This document shows positions 1 through 9,320 of a DNA stretch of 64,000 nt, one piece after another. The translations under genes and the position numbers were made by a program. The stretch is from CAWUKT01 sp963923035 (lineage in GTDB: Bacteria; Bacteroidota; Bacteroidia; J057; JADKCL01), in assembly GCA_963923035.1 (NCBI GenBank), contig CAWUKT010000005.1, forward strand, positions 62,001 to 126,000, read 5' to 3'. Below the pieces are notes generated by a model that was not told the origin of the DNA, ran no database searches, and saw only the letters and a list, made by a program, of their open reading frames with translations. How positions within the stretch are numbered: the stretch's first letter is position 1; each line of letters opens with the position of its first letter.

Positions 1-335
1 ATCTCCACCGTCGCCACTTTCACATCCTCCGGCCGCATTTCCAGGATTTTGGATTGGTCGGTGGTGAGGTCAAGGGAAATGGTATCGGACAAATAGCTCA
101 GGTAGCTGACCACGACCTGGTAAGAGCCATTGGGGAGGGTTAGGGAAAAGAAACCGTATTCATTGGAATAAGCTCCGATGCCCTCGGAAGGGACGAAGAT
201 GCTGGCCCCGACCAGGTCTTCCCCGGTGGAAGCATCCCGAACGTATCCCGAAAGTGTGCTTTTCTGCCCCCACGCCGATCCGGCGAGGAAAAACAACAGC
301 AGCAATACAAGATGTGCTCGGAGTTTGGGCATCAT
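1..335 (-). CDS. TonB-dependent receptor, N-terminal part (cut by window edge)
   Basis: Only about 111 codons are present; the gene runs off the left edge. A hydrophobic signal peptide ending near AWGQ is followed by a carboxypeptidase-regulatory-like beta-sandwich (GEDLVGASIFV, then NEYGFFSLTLPNGSYQVVV). In Bacteroidota this domain precedes the plug and barrel of outer-membrane TonB receptors. The same arrangement, with clearly similar residues, occurs in the receptor at 37853-40168, so the two are paralogues. Two adjacent ATG codons (335 and 332) could start it. The substrate cannot be told from this fragment. Confidence 0.8.
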   Translation of the reverse strand, partial: MMPKLRAHLVLLLLFFLAGSAWGQKSTLSGYVRDASTGEDLVGASIFVPSEGIGAYSNEYGFFSLTLPNGSYQVVVSYLSYLSDTISLDLTTDQSKILEMRPEDVKVATVE

Positions 336-567
336 GGCGGCAAATTTCGCAAATATTTCGGTCTTAGCTGGCACTATTCAAAAGACAAATGAAATCGGCA
401 AAAGTTAACCCTTCGCGGGATGAATCTTGCTTTTTGGAGGAATGGGACGGAAAAAAGAAGAAATAAACGAGCAATACCAATTGATCCGGAAGCCAAGGGT
501 AAAAATTAATGCCCCGGACATTCCGACTGCGAGGTGATGATAAAGAAGGGAAACAGTAGGGATTGGA

Positions 568-1404
568 TCAGCTGCGGCGCATGTACTGGTAGTACTCCTT
601 CTGGCTCATGCCGATGACCACCAACTGGACAAAGCTCTGCTCCGAGAAATGATTCCGCCAGCGGGTAATGACGTCTTTGCCATTGTAATTCACGTAAAAA
701 TCTTCGTCGCAGAAGACATTCAGACGCAGCGTCATGGTCTCGAAGTCATCGGAGATTAACCAGTACTTGGTGGTGATGTAGAAATCCTCGCGGTTGTAGC
801 GCTGGCGGTACTGACCGGTCATGTCGGCGATCACGGAATCACGGTTGGCATTCCAGGGCAGGTTGTTGACGGTGATGGAGAATTCACCATCAAAATTGTA
901 CTGCTGGACGTCGCCGTACCAGTAGACACCCGGCGCCTGATCGAGGATTGGAACCGACTTTTGCAGCAACTCCGTATCCTTGAAGCGGATCCGGGACCAG
1001 CGAATGGGCTGGAAATAGCGACGGAAGGCCATGAAATCGGACTTCGTGTACTCAAAGCTCAGGCCACCATCGGTGATGTAGTTGCAAACCAGATTGACCC
1101 GCAGGGTCTTCTGGAGATCGCCATTCTTGTAGAATTTCAGGGCGTAGTGGTAGTCGCAGTAGTCGTCAAATTTCTCTTCGAAGTCCCATTCATCCTGCAT
1201 CTTCCGAAGGACATGCGGCTCCTTTACAATGAAGGTCCCCAGGTCCAATTGGATCGGCAGCAACTGATAGTTGGCGAGGGATACGCCCACCAATTCCCAG
1301 CGGCCCTCGGAGAGGTCCAGGTCATCCAACAGTTTACGGGCCTGGAGGGAAGAGACCAGTCCAAATGCAAGGAGGAAAAGGGAAATGCGTTTGAGAAACA
1401 ACAT
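568..1404 (-). CDS. Secreted protein of unknown function
   Basis: A 278-residue protein with a signal peptide (about residues 1-22, ending LQARK), so periplasmic or surface exposed. The rest is rich in aromatic and charged residues (WELVGVSLANYQLLP near the start, YYQYMRR at the end) and has no membrane segment. I do not recognise a family. It lies 89 bp downstream of sdaA on the same strand, but nothing ties them functionally. ATG start at 1404. Confidence is for a real exported protein, not for a function. Confidence 0.75.
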   Translation of the reverse strand: MLFLKRISLFLLAFGLVSSLQARKLLDDLDLSEGRWELVGVSLANYQLLPIQLDLGTFIVKEPHVLRKMQDEWDFEEKFDDYCDYHYALKFYKNGDLQKTLRVNLVCNYITDGGLSFEYTKSDFMAFRRYFQPIRWSRIRFKDTELLQKSVPILDQAPGVYWYGDVQQYNFDGEFSITVNNLPWNANRDSVIADMTGQYRQRYNREDFYITTKYWLISDDFETMTLRLNVFCDEDFYVNYNGKDVITRWRNHFSEQSFVQLVVIGMSQKEYYQYMRRS

Positions 1405-1493
1405 AGCTGCGTGTTTATTTCTGCAAAAATAGCACCTATCCGCGTTGAATTATCCACAACGGGCCAGGGGGCGTTCACTTTGAGAGATGGCGG

Positions 1494-2414
1494 CTACAAC
1501 TCGTGGACATCGCCGTCCTCGTAGTACTCTTCGATGGAGGCTTCGCCAATGAGGACGGTTTGTTCGATGGCTTTCGCCGTGGGGGTCGCCGCGATACCGC
1601 CGAGGGCGGTTTCTTTGTAGCGATCTTCCATGGATTCTCCCACTTCGCCCATCGCATCAACGACTTCATCGACGGGGATCACCGAGGAATCACCCGCCAA
1701 GGCGATCTGGGCGCTCGCAAAAGCGATGGCCGAGCCAGAAGCATTGCGCTTGACGCAGGGCACTTCGACGAGACCCGCGACCGGGTCGCAGATCAGCCCA
1801 AGCATGTTCATGATGGTGATGGCCACGGAATCGAAGATTTGTTCGATGGTCCCGCCGAGGGCGTAGACCACGGCGGCCGCGCCCATAGCAGCGGCAGTTC
1901 CGGTTTCGGCCTGGCAGCCCCCCACGGCACCGGCAATAGAAGCGCGCTGCTCAATAATCAGCGCCACGCCCGCAGCCACGAGCATGCCCTCATGCACCGT
2001 CCGGTTCGGAATCTTGTGCAGTTCCTGCAAGGTCGTGAGGATGCCGGGCATGATGCCCGAAGCGCCCGCAGTGGGAGCGGCTACGACCCGCCCCATGCAA
2101 CTGTTCAGCTCCTTCGCAGCCAATGTATAGGCCACCAAGCGCTTGAACTCCTCGCCCAGGACATTGATTTCACAGTCCATAACCTTGGAGGCGCCATTGT
2201 TGATCATGCCGCTGAATGAGGTCATGTCACGTTCCAAGCCAGTGGCAACCGCATCTTTCATCACCGCAAAGGTGGCGGCAACCCGTTCCCAGATTTCGCT
2301 CTCGGTCCTCCCCCGTTCGTGAATTTCGTAGTCCATGACTGGCTGCCAAAACGCCTCCCCGGAACCTTCCAGTTCCTTTTTCCACTCAGCGAAACTCTCA
2401 AACAGGATACCCAT
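1494..2414 (-). CDS. sdaAA: L-serine ammonia-lyase, iron-sulfur type, alpha-subunit-like
   Basis: 306 residues matching the SDH_alpha domain of Fe-S L-serine dehydratases, which convert L-serine to pyruvate and ammonia in the cytosol. The family cysteines are in place: NSCMGRVVAAPTAGASG, GAVGGCQAE, and LICDPVAGLVEVPC, the usual [4Fe-4S] set. There is no SDH_beta domain on the polypeptide and no beta gene beside it, so it must pair with a subunit encoded elsewhere. Its ATG lies 1 bp after the stop codon of the upstream subtilase, which implies co-transcription and perhaps translational coupling. Confidence 0.9.
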   Translation of the reverse strand: MGILFESFAEWKKELEGSGEAFWQPVMDYEIHERGRTESEIWERVAATFAVMKDAVATGLERDMTSFSGMINNGASKVMDCEINVLGEEFKRLVAYTLAAKELNSCMGRVVAAPTAGASGIMPGILTTLQELHKIPNRTVHEGMLVAAGVALIIEQRASIAGAVGGCQAETGTAAAMGAAAVVYALGGTIEQIFDSVAITIMNMLGLICDPVAGLVEVPCVKRNASGSAIAFASAQIALAGDSSVIPVDEVVDAMGEVGESMEDRYKETALGGIAATPTAKAIEQTVLIGEASIEEYYEDGDVHEL

Positions 2415-2415
2415 A

Positions 2416-4086
2416 TCAATTGAAGATCAGGAGTTTTTTGGACATGACCGGCCGACGTTGGTCGGTGCGTTGCAGGCGGACGACATAACTGCCGGGCAGA
2501 AGTCGCGTGCCGGGACTTTCGATCCGGAACACATTGTAGAAGGGATCGACCCGAACCGACTGGGTGAAGACCCGCCGGCCCTGCATATTGTAAATGTCGA
2601 GGGTGCCATCAAAACCCTGCCATTCGTTGTCGTAGACCACGTTGAGGTCGGAAAGGATGACGGGGTTCGGGAAAATGAAGCCGCCGTTTTCGTCCAGGGT
2701 TCCATCCTGCGGAAAGCCAAATGAGCCGGTATACCCCAAGCGGGTCATCATAGTGGGTCCGTTGGGGATGCCGTATCCGAATTGGTTGGTGGGGTTGTCA
2801 AAACGATCTCCCGACTCAATCAGGGCGCGGTACATTTCCATGTTCCCGGTATTGGGCTGGGCTTGGAGCACGCAGGCAATCAATCCGGAGATCAGGGGGC
2901 AGGAAAAAGAAGTTCCGTTTCCACGGGTCAGGCCACTTCCGGTGCTGACAAAGCCAGTCAGGAAGCCCATCGCGACGATGTCGGGCTTGAGGCGACCATC
3001 GGCAGTCGGTCCCTGGCTGCTGAATCCGGCCAGGCTGCCCGTTTCGGTCACGGCGCCTACGGCAATGACGCTGTCGCCATCCGCGGGAGCCGTGACGCTA
3101 CCGGCGCCCAGGGAGCCCGAGTTTCCGGCACTGTTGACAACGATCAGGCCGCGGCTGGCGGCGATGTCCGCGCCCCGCGTGATGATGGTCGTATTGCCAT
3201 CCATGTCGTTCAGGGTATAGCCATTGGGGATGTCGGTCATGCCGAGGTAGCCCAGGGATGTAGACAGGATATCAGCGCCAGCTGAATCGGAAAATTCGGC
3301 GGCGGCAATCCAATTGTCTTCCTCCCGTGTCGTCTCGGAGCCGTCGTCCTCGGTATGGCAGAGGATAAAGCTGGCCCCGTGGGCCGAGCCGTAGAAGTTC
3401 AGGGAATCGTAAACGTTTTCGTACCAACCGGCGATGATGGACAGTACCCAGGTGCCGTGGCTGCCCTGGTTGTAGACATCTTCTTCGTTGTTGACGAAGT
3501 CATAGGTAGCCACGACGCGGTTGTCGACGAAGAGGTGTTCGAGGAACAGGTTCTGGTCCGCATCCACAAAGCCATTGTCCATCACGGCAATGGTCACCCC
3601 GGTTCCATTGTAGCCATTCTGGTGCATCACATCCAGGCCGAGCATCTGCAATTGGCGCTCGGTATGGCCGGGCTCGTAGCCGATCCGCGTCGGCGTGACC
3701 GGCTCGTAATCGAGGCGGGCCATCTTGATGGGCTGAACCTTGCGGACGAAGGGCAAAGCGGCCACTTCGGCGGCAGTTTCCGCGTCCATTTCAGCGGAAG
3801 TTGCATTGAACCATTTTGACGCATGCAGCGGGGAAGCCCCTACTTCAGCAATCCCATTGACATAAGCCGTGGAGACCGGATAATCCTTTTGGTCAATGGC
3901 AATGCCCTGTCGGGATCGGCGTTCGAGGGCCTTGGGGGAAAGGAAATCAGACGGTGACAAATGCTGGGTATCATTTTTGTCGGTAAAAAAGACCCAGTAC
4001 TTATTCTTTTTGTGGATGTCCTGTCCCCATGCAGAAGTGGCAACCAATCCCAGGAGCAAGCCAATGAGTAGGTTCTTTGCTTTCAT
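2416..4086 (-). CDS. Subtilisin-like (S8) serine protease with T9SS sorting domain
   Basis: 556 residues from the ATG at 4086, chosen because it opens a clean signal peptide (MKAKNLLIGLLLGLVATSAW); the frame is open for 30 codons upstream but those lack signal character. The catalytic triad is visible: Asp in TIAVMDNG (about residue 169), His in GSHGTWVLSIIAG (about 207), Ser in GNGTSFSCPLISG (about 395), plus the oxyanion Asn in VNSAGNSG. The last ~80 residues form a Por-type C-terminal domain (FPNPV... SYVVRLQRTD... KKLLIFN) that directs export through the type IX system. Probably an extracellular protease feeding amino-acid catabolism; sdaA follows 1 bp later. Confidence 0.92.
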   Translation of the reverse strand: MKAKNLLIGLLLGLVATSAWGQDIHKKNKYWVFFTDKNDTQHLSPSDFLSPKALERRSRQGIAIDQKDYPVSTAYVNGIAEVGASPLHASKWFNATSAEMDAETAAEVAALPFVRKVQPIKMARLDYEPVTPTRIGYEPGHTERQLQMLGLDVMHQNGYNGTGVTIAVMDNGFVDADQNLFLEHLFVDNRVVATYDFVNNEEDVYNQGSHGTWVLSIIAGWYENVYDSLNFYGSAHGASFILCHTEDDGSETTREEDNWIAAAEFSDSAGADILSTSLGYLGMTDIPNGYTLNDMDGNTTIITRGADIAASRGLIVVNSAGNSGSLGAGSVTAPADGDSVIAVGAVTETGSLAGFSSQGPTADGRLKPDIVAMGFLTGFVSTGSGLTRGNGTSFSCPLISGLIACVLQAQPNTGNMEMYRALIESGDRFDNPTNQFGYGIPNGPTMMTRLGYTGSFGFPQDGTLDENGGFIFPNPVILSDLNVVYDNEWQGFDGTLDIYNMQGRRVFTQSVRVDPFYNVFRIESPGTRLLPGSYVVRLQRTDQRRPVMSKKLLIFN

Positions 4087-4174
4087 TACTTCAAGATAAA
4101 CAGATTTCGCCAAAGCTCCTTGACGACTTGGAATCCCGGTCTGGTCAAATTGGGCAGAATGAAGAATATGCGAC

Positions 4175-4204
4175 AAAAAAAATGGCCCCTCCTAAGAGCG
4201 GCCA
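4175..4204 (-). terminator. Intrinsic terminator of hppA
   Basis: Read on the minus strand, TGGCCGCTC-TTAG-GAGGGGCCA forms a nine-step stem with one G.G mismatch, followed at once by eight T residues. It sits 28 bp past the hppA stop codon. Confidence 0.85.
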
Positions 4205-4231
4205 CTTGTAAATTCCGTATTAAAAATTTGC

Positions 4232-6679
4232 TCATTGAAGATCAGCGCCCGGCTTGCCTTCAACGGCGACCAGGTTCTTCTCGACAACGGTTTCATTTTC
4301 ATTGTTGGCAACATCATTCAGAACTGCGACTTCAGCCGGCTCTACATTGAGGGCTTCTTCGTAGCGAATGGTGTTTTCATTGGCCGGGGTCTCCATGCCC
4401 ATCTGAATCTCAACCGGAGTCGGTTCAGCGGAAGCGGTCCACTCAACGAGGAGACCTTCGGAAGTCAGCGAAGGAGCAATGACCAAGGCGACTACCGACA
4501 TGAGCTTGAGGAGGATGTTCAAGGAAGGACCAGAGGTATCCTTGAAGGGGTCACCTACTGTGTCACCTACTACGGCTGCCTTGTGGGGATCAGAACCTTT
4601 GTAGTAAGTCTCGCCTTTAATGTTGACGCCTTCTTCGAACATTTTCTTGGCGTTGTCCCAGGCACCACCAGCGTTGGACTGGAAGATGGCCATCATCACA
4701 CCCGATGCGGTTACACCAGCGAGGAGACCACCCAGCATGAGGGCACCACCAAAGAATCCGACGAGAACCGGTACCACGATGGCCATGACGCCAGGAATCA
4801 CCATCTCTTTGATGGAAGCCTGGGTGGAAATTTCCACACACTTCTGGTATTCGGCTTTGCCGTCAGCAGCTTCAAACGTAGCAACGTCTTCAGCGGACCA
4901 TTCGGATTGCTCTTTGCCTTCGTTTTTCTTCATCACATCCAGAGCCGCTTTCAACTCAGGAATGCTCTTGAACTGACGACGCACTTCCTCGATCATGGCC
5001 ATAGCGGCCCGACCAACTGCACCCATAGACAGGGCGGAGAAGACGAAGGGCAGCATCGCTCCTACCAAAAGACCGGACATAACGGTCGGCTGGGCGATGT
5101 TGATTTCAGTTACACCGGAGGAGGTCATGAAGGCTGCGAACAGGGCCAGGGCAGTCAGGGCAGCCGAAGCAATGGCGAAACCTTTACCGATGGCAGCAGT
5201 GGTGTTACCAACGGCATCCAGCTTGTCGGTACGGCCGCGAACTTCTTTGGGAAGCTCAGCCATTTCCGCGATACCACCAGCGTTGTCCGAGATCGGACCG
5301 TAAGCATCAACGGCCAACTGAATGCCCGTGTTGGCGAGCATACCTACCGCCGCGATGGCGATACCGTACAGACCTGCGAAGCTGTAAGAAGTGATGATGG
5401 CCGCGGAGATCAGGATGATCGGAATAGCGGTGGACATCATGCCCACACCCAGACCAGCGATGATGTTCGTGGCCGAGCCCGTGATGGACTGGTCAACGAT
5501 GGATTGAACCGGCTTGGTACCCGTTCCAGTGTAGTATTCAGTGATTTTACCAACTCCCAGACCAGCCAACAGACCGGCGGAAACGGCAATACATAGACTC
5601 AGGGGAGAGACGTCTATCGTGGCGCCTTCTTCGAAGAAGTTGACGAAGGATACACCTTCCGGAACGATCCAGTAAATGATGCCGAACGTAGCGGCTAACA
5701 TAATCCCGGCAGAACCAAATTCGCCTTTGTTCAGGGCAGCTTGGGGATCGCCACCTTCTTTGACGTTTACAAAGAGGGTACCGAGGATAGAAACGAAAAT
5801 ACCGGCCGCGGCAAGGATCAGGGGGAGCATGACCAGCGAGATGGGACCGAAAGCACTGGCTTGGGCTTGTTCCAGGCCCATGACAGCCGTTGCACCGAGG
5901 ACCATGGTACCGATGATGGAGCCGACATAGGACTCAAACAGGTCGGCCCCCATACCAGCGACGTCACCGACGTTGTCACCAACGTTGTCGGCAATGGTGG
6001 CGGGGTTCAGCGGGTGGTCTTCCGGGATGCCAGCTTCTACTTTACCTACGAGGTCAGCACCGACGTCAGCCGCCTTGGTATAGATACCACCACCCACACG
6101 GGCGAACAGGGCGATTGAAGATGCACCGAGGGAGAATCCGGAGAGGACGTTCAGTACGAAAGTCATCGGGTTGGAGACGTCCTTTCCTTCCATCATGAAG
6201 GTGGCGACGCTTTCCTGGGTGAAGAGGATGAACAATCCCCCCAATCCAAGGACACCCAGTCCTACAACTCCGAGGCCCATGACGGCACCGCCGGAGAAGG
6301 CGACTTTCAACGCTTCGGAGAGTGATTTCCGGGCTGCGTTGGTGGTACGAACGTTGGCTTTGGTAGCTACGCGCATTCCGAGGAAGCCAGCCAGGGCAGA
6401 ACAAACTGCACCGACGATGAATGAGAGGGCCACGAGCCAGTGGGAAGCCTCTTCGGCGGCCCCTTTGATGGCCAGCAAAATCGCTACGCCAATCACGAAG
6501 ATGGCGAGGATGCGGTATTCGGCTTTGAGGAATGCCATCGCCCCATCGGCGATGTTCTTAGCGATGCGGCTCATCTTTTCAGAGCCTTCTTCTTGTTTGG
6601 ATACCCAGCTGGAGCGGAGATATACAAAGAGGAGTGCTATCACTCCGGCTCCTGGTATCGCATAAATAAGGTTTTCCAT
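4232..6679 (-). CDS. hppA: Membrane-bound ion-pumping pyrophosphatase, K+-dependent type
   Basis: 815-residue integral membrane protein with about 16 hydrophobic segments. The PPi site motifs DVGADLVGKVE (205-215) and DNVGDNVGD (231-239) are intact. GNTTAAIGKG carries the Ala and Gly that mark the K+-dependent class instead of the Lys of K+-independent enzymes. The Glu in GADLFESYVG (E249) is where Na+-transporting members have their gate glutamate, so Na+ or mixed Na+/H+ pumping is likely (inference). The enzyme hydrolyses PPi to energise the membrane. The last ~65 residues form an acidic, Asn/Glu/Val-rich tail beyond the final helix. Stand-alone gene with its own promoter and terminator. 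Confidence 0.95.
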   Translation of the reverse strand: MENLIYAIPGAGVIALLFVYLRSSWVSKQEEGSEKMSRIAKNIADGAMAFLKAEYRILAIFVIGVAILLAIKGAAEEASHWLVALSFIVGAVCSALAGFLGMRVATKANVRTTNAARKSLSEALKVAFSGGAVMGLGVVGLGVLGLGGLFILFTQESVATFMMEGKDVSNPMTFVLNVLSGFSLGASSIALFARVGGGIYTKAADVGADLVGKVEAGIPEDHPLNPATIADNVGDNVGDVAGMGADLFESYVGSIIGTMVLGATAVMGLEQAQASAFGPISLVMLPLILAAAGIFVSILGTLFVNVKEGGDPQAALNKGEFGSAGIMLAATFGIIYWIVPEGVSFVNFFEEGATIDVSPLSLCIAVSAGLLAGLGVGKITEYYTGTGTKPVQSIVDQSITGSATNIIAGLGVGMMSTAIPIILISAAIITSYSFAGLYGIAIAAVGMLANTGIQLAVDAYGPISDNAGGIAEMAELPKEVRGRTDKLDAVGNTTAAIGKGFAIASAALTALALFAAFMTSSGVTEINIAQPTVMSGLLVGAMLPFVFSALSMGAVGRAAMAMIEEVRRQFKSIPELKAALDVMKKNEGKEQSEWSAEDVATFEAADGKAEYQKCVEISTQASIKEMVIPGVMAIVVPVLVGFFGGALMLGGLLAGVTASGVMMAIFQSNAGGAWDNAKKMFEEGVNIKGETYYKGSDPHKAAVVGDTVGDPFKDTSGPSLNILLKLMSVVALVIAPSLTSEGLLVEWTASAEPTPVEIQMGMETPANENTIRYEEALNVEPAEVAVLNDVANNENETVVEKNLVAVEGKPGADLQ

Positions 6680-6723
6680 TCTAAATGTTTGCGTTGATAG
6701 ATTCGGAAAAAATCAACAGGCTG

Positions 6724-6754
6724 CAAATTTAGCCACCCACCCAACAAATTCAAA
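6724..6754 (-). promoter_or_regulatory. Bacteroidota-type promoter of hppA
   Basis: On the minus strand the -33 box TTTG (6751-6754) and the -7 box TAAATTTG (6724-6731, consensus TAnnTTTG) are separated by exactly 19 bp. Transcription should begin near 6717, about 38 nt before the hppA ATG. Confidence 0.75.
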
Positions 6755-6826
6755 TTTTTAAGCGAATGATAACAGTTGGGGTGATTCCAATCATTTAGAA
6801 GGGGAAAATGGACTGAAAAAACGGGG

Positions 6827-8002
6827 CTATTTCAACTTGTAATGGGTCAGCCACCATTTCTCCGGAATCTCATCGAGACGGGCCATTTCGTAGTCTTTTT
6901 TGCTGCACGGAATCAATTCAGTTCGGCCATCTTCTTTCCCAATGGCATCACTGTAAGGGACTTCCATCCACCACCGCTCCGAAACGGGATTGCGGTAGAA
7001 TACGATGACGTAGGCGCCCCCGTGGATGGACACGCTGTATTTCGTCAGTTGCTCGAGGTTGTCGGGCTCATCGACGCGGCGGTTGTAGTAGCCTTCGATC
7101 AGGTACCAGATCAAGATGCCGGAGAGCATGCTGGTCTGGCCATTGAAGTCTTTCATGGGCTGGACTTCGCAGATGCTGACCGATGAGACCCGGTTGCTCA
7201 TGGCCGCGTACCGGGCGAGTTGGACGATTTCTTCGGAGGTAAACCCAGCCGGGGACGGATGGGAAGTGCCAGGAGCATCTGAACTCCGCACGGAAGACAT
7301 GTCAAAGCTGACCATGTTGGCATTGCGGAGATAGGGCTCCGATTCTTTCAGGTCTTCCCGCAATTGTCCCAATCGTACTCCCTCGAAATACAGGTTTTTC
7401 AACCGCTTCTTGTCCGCCAACGACACGAAATAGGATTGGTAGCCCAGGTTCGTGAAGTTTTGGAGGTAGTTCGGGGAATGGAGGAAAATTTTGTGGTTGT
7501 AGGAATGGTTGTTGATGCCAAAATCGCTGTCTTCCACATCCAGCTCCGAGTCAATGACCACATATTCCAGGGAATCGGTCAATTTCTCGTAGCCCTTGTA
7601 TTGTCCGTATACAATGTCCTGGCTCCCTCCCAAGAGGATCAGGAGTTTGCCGGTTTTGACGATGGTTTCCACCACTTCCGCCAGCCGATCGTGGTACTGG
7701 AAGGGTTTGTCGGTCGAGATTACATTTCCCAAGTCCGCAATCTTCAACCCTGTCCTAGGTGAGGTCATCCGGTACAAATGCCGACGGATCTGATCGGGGG
7801 CCATGGCGCTGCCACTCATTTCCCGGGCTCCACGGTCCTCCGGACAGCCCACAATGACCACGTCGCATTTCCGCCAATCGGGAAATTCTCTTTCGGCGTA
7901 AAATTGCGTCTGGTCCGACAATCGGGAGGAATCGTAGGAGAGCTTTTTGGGGACCAGGTCGTTCGGGAGTGGTTTGAACAGCAAATGAAAATCCATCGAC
8001 AT
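6827..8002 (-). CDS. Arginase/formimidoylglutamase-family protein with altered metal site
   Basis: 391 residues with the ureohydrolase fold (VVIVGCPEDRGAREMSGSAMAP, LLILLGGSQD, PGTSHPSPAGFTSEE). In the family two Mn2+ ions are held by GGDHS, DAHxD and SxDxD. Here these read GGSQD (125-129), DSELD (151-155) and SFDMS (232-236): three Asp remain, but the first His is Gln, the second is Glu and the last Asp is Ser. Homologues in Bacteroidota are usually named formimidoylglutamase, yet no other histidine-degradation gene is nearby. It may bind metal differently or have a non-hydrolytic role. ATG at 8002, or at 7996. Confidence 0.75.
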   Translation of the reverse strand: MSMDFHLLFKPLPNDLVPKKLSYDSSRLSDQTQFYAEREFPDWRKCDVVIVGCPEDRGAREMSGSAMAPDQIRRHLYRMTSPRTGLKIADLGNVISTDKPFQYHDRLAEVVETIVKTGKLLILLGGSQDIVYGQYKGYEKLTDSLEYVVIDSELDVEDSDFGINNHSYNHKIFLHSPNYLQNFTNLGYQSYFVSLADKKRLKNLYFEGVRLGQLREDLKESEPYLRNANMVSFDMSSVRSSDAPGTSHPSPAGFTSEEIVQLARYAAMSNRVSSVSICEVQPMKDFNGQTSMLSGILIWYLIEGYYNRRVDEPDNLEQLTKYSVSIHGGAYVIVFYRNPVSERWWMEVPYSDAIGKEDGRTELIPCSKKDYEMARLDEIPEKWWLTHYKLK

Positions 8003-8102
8003 TGGTTGGTATCAGAAACGATATGGAAAAACAGATATCTCTTTTGGAGAGCGTATATTTATATTTGGCGTCAATACAAATGAATAAAGGACGAAACAGC
8101 AA

Positions 8103-9089
8103 ATGATCTTACTCACAGGCGGCACGGGATTTCTGGGGCAATTTATCCTCGATCTCCTCATTGAGCGGGGAGAACGGGTCCGGGTGCTGGCCCGAAACCC
8201 GAAAAAAGCGCCCAAATGGCCTGAAAATGTGGAGGTTATCCAGGGTGACGTCCTGGATGTACTGAGCATTGAACAGGCCATGAAAGATGTGGAATATGTA
8301 ATCCACAGTGCGGCCCTGATCACGTTCTGGAAGCGTCGCTTTGCTCAAATGAAGGAAATCAATGTCAAGGGCACCGCCAATATGGTGAACTGCGCTTTGG
8401 AGGCCGGGGTCAAGAAATTTGTCCATGTCAGCTCCATCGCGGCTTTGGGACGACCGGCGAATCCGACCCGCCCGATTGATGAAACGGCGAAGTGGATCAA
8501 GAGCAAGCGCAATACCGAATACGGACGGACCAAATACGGCGCCGAACTGGAAGTCCACCGAGGCGTGGCCGAAGGCTTGCCGGCGGTGATGGTCAATCCC
8601 TCTTTGATTGTAGGGCCGGGTCGGGGCAGCTCCGGATGGAAACTGGGCAGTCCCCGCGTTTTCCAGACCATCGCCAAAGGACTTCGTTTTTATACCCCCG
8701 GCAGCTCAGGTTTCGTCGCCGTCCAGGATGTCGCCCAGGCCTGCGTTTCCCTCCTGGAATCTCCGCATGTCAATGGAGAACGGCTGGTCTTGTCGGCCGA
8801 AAACTGGAAATTCAAGGGCTATTTCACGGAAATTGCCCACGCCCTCAAAGTCAAGCCGCCGTCCACCAAACCTCCTGAGTCCCTCGCCTTGTTGGTAGGG
8901 AGATTCAATGTATTCAAAGCATCTCTCAGCGGCGTCGAGCCCATCGTAACGCCCGAAACCATCCGCAGCAGCACCGGAGCCTTTGAATACGACGGCGGCA
9001 AGATCACCCGCGAATTGGATGGATTTACCTATCGTTCCGTGGCCGAGACCATCCAGGAAACGGCCCAGATTTACCTCGATACCCACTGA
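8103..9089 (+). CDS. NAD(P)-dependent SDR (extended, epimerase/dehydratase-like)
   Basis: 328 residues. The Rossmann motif TGGTGFLG is at residues 5-12 and the catalytic YxxxK is YGRTK near residue 140. SAALITFWKRR and PTRPIDETA place it in the atypical/extended SDR group with 3-beta-HSD and dihydroflavonol-reductase-like enzymes. A cytosolic oxidoreductase acting on a hydroxyl or nucleotide-sugar group; the substrate is not evident. Divergent from the arginase-family gene (100 bp apart); a -7 box TATATTTG lies at 8060-8067. thiS follows after 4 bp. Confidence 0.85.
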   Translation: MILLTGGTGFLGQFILDLLIERGERVRVLARNPKKAPKWPENVEVIQGDVLDVLSIEQAMKDVEYVIHSAALITFWKRRFAQMKEINVKGTANMVNCALEAGVKKFVHVSSIAALGRPANPTRPIDETAKWIKSKRNTEYGRTKYGAELEVHRGVAEGLPAVMVNPSLIVGPGRGSSGWKLGSPRVFQTIAKGLRFYTPGSSGFVAVQDVAQACVSLLESPHVNGERLVLSAENWKFKGYFTEIAHALKVKPPSTKPPESLALLVGRFNVFKASLSGVEPIVTPETIRSSTGAFEYDGGKITRELDGFTYRSVAETIQETAQIYLDTH

Positions 9090-9093
9090 ACCG

Positions 9094-9303
9094 ATGAATA
9101 TCAAGATCAACGGAGAATCCCGGGACTTTTCCCCCGCTTCCCTCAAGGTCGTCGAACTGCTTCAGGTCCTGGACATTGATGCGGAACAAGGCGGAATTGC
9201 GATTGCGCTGAATATGAGTGTAGTTCCCAGGGGCAAATGGGAGGAAACAGAGATCCAGGAAGGAGATGAGTTGGAGATCATCACCGCCCGTCAGGGCGGC
9301 TGA
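9094..9303 (+). CDS. thiS: Sulfur carrier protein ThiS
   Basis: 69-residue beta-grasp protein. It ends in ITARQGG, the C-terminal Gly-Gly that is adenylated and thiocarboxylated before sulfur is delivered to the thiazole ring of thiamine. MNIKINGESRDF is the typical first strand. The ATG at 9094 was chosen over an upstream in-frame codon because it matches family length and lies 4 bp after the SDR stop. No other thiamine gene is present, which is unusual because thiS normally sits in a thi operon. Confidence 0.85.
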   Translation: MNIKINGESRDFSPASLKVVELLQVLDIDAEQGGIAIALNMSVVPRGKWEETEIQEGDELEIITARQGG

Positions 9304-9320
9304 TACGCATTGAAAATGGC

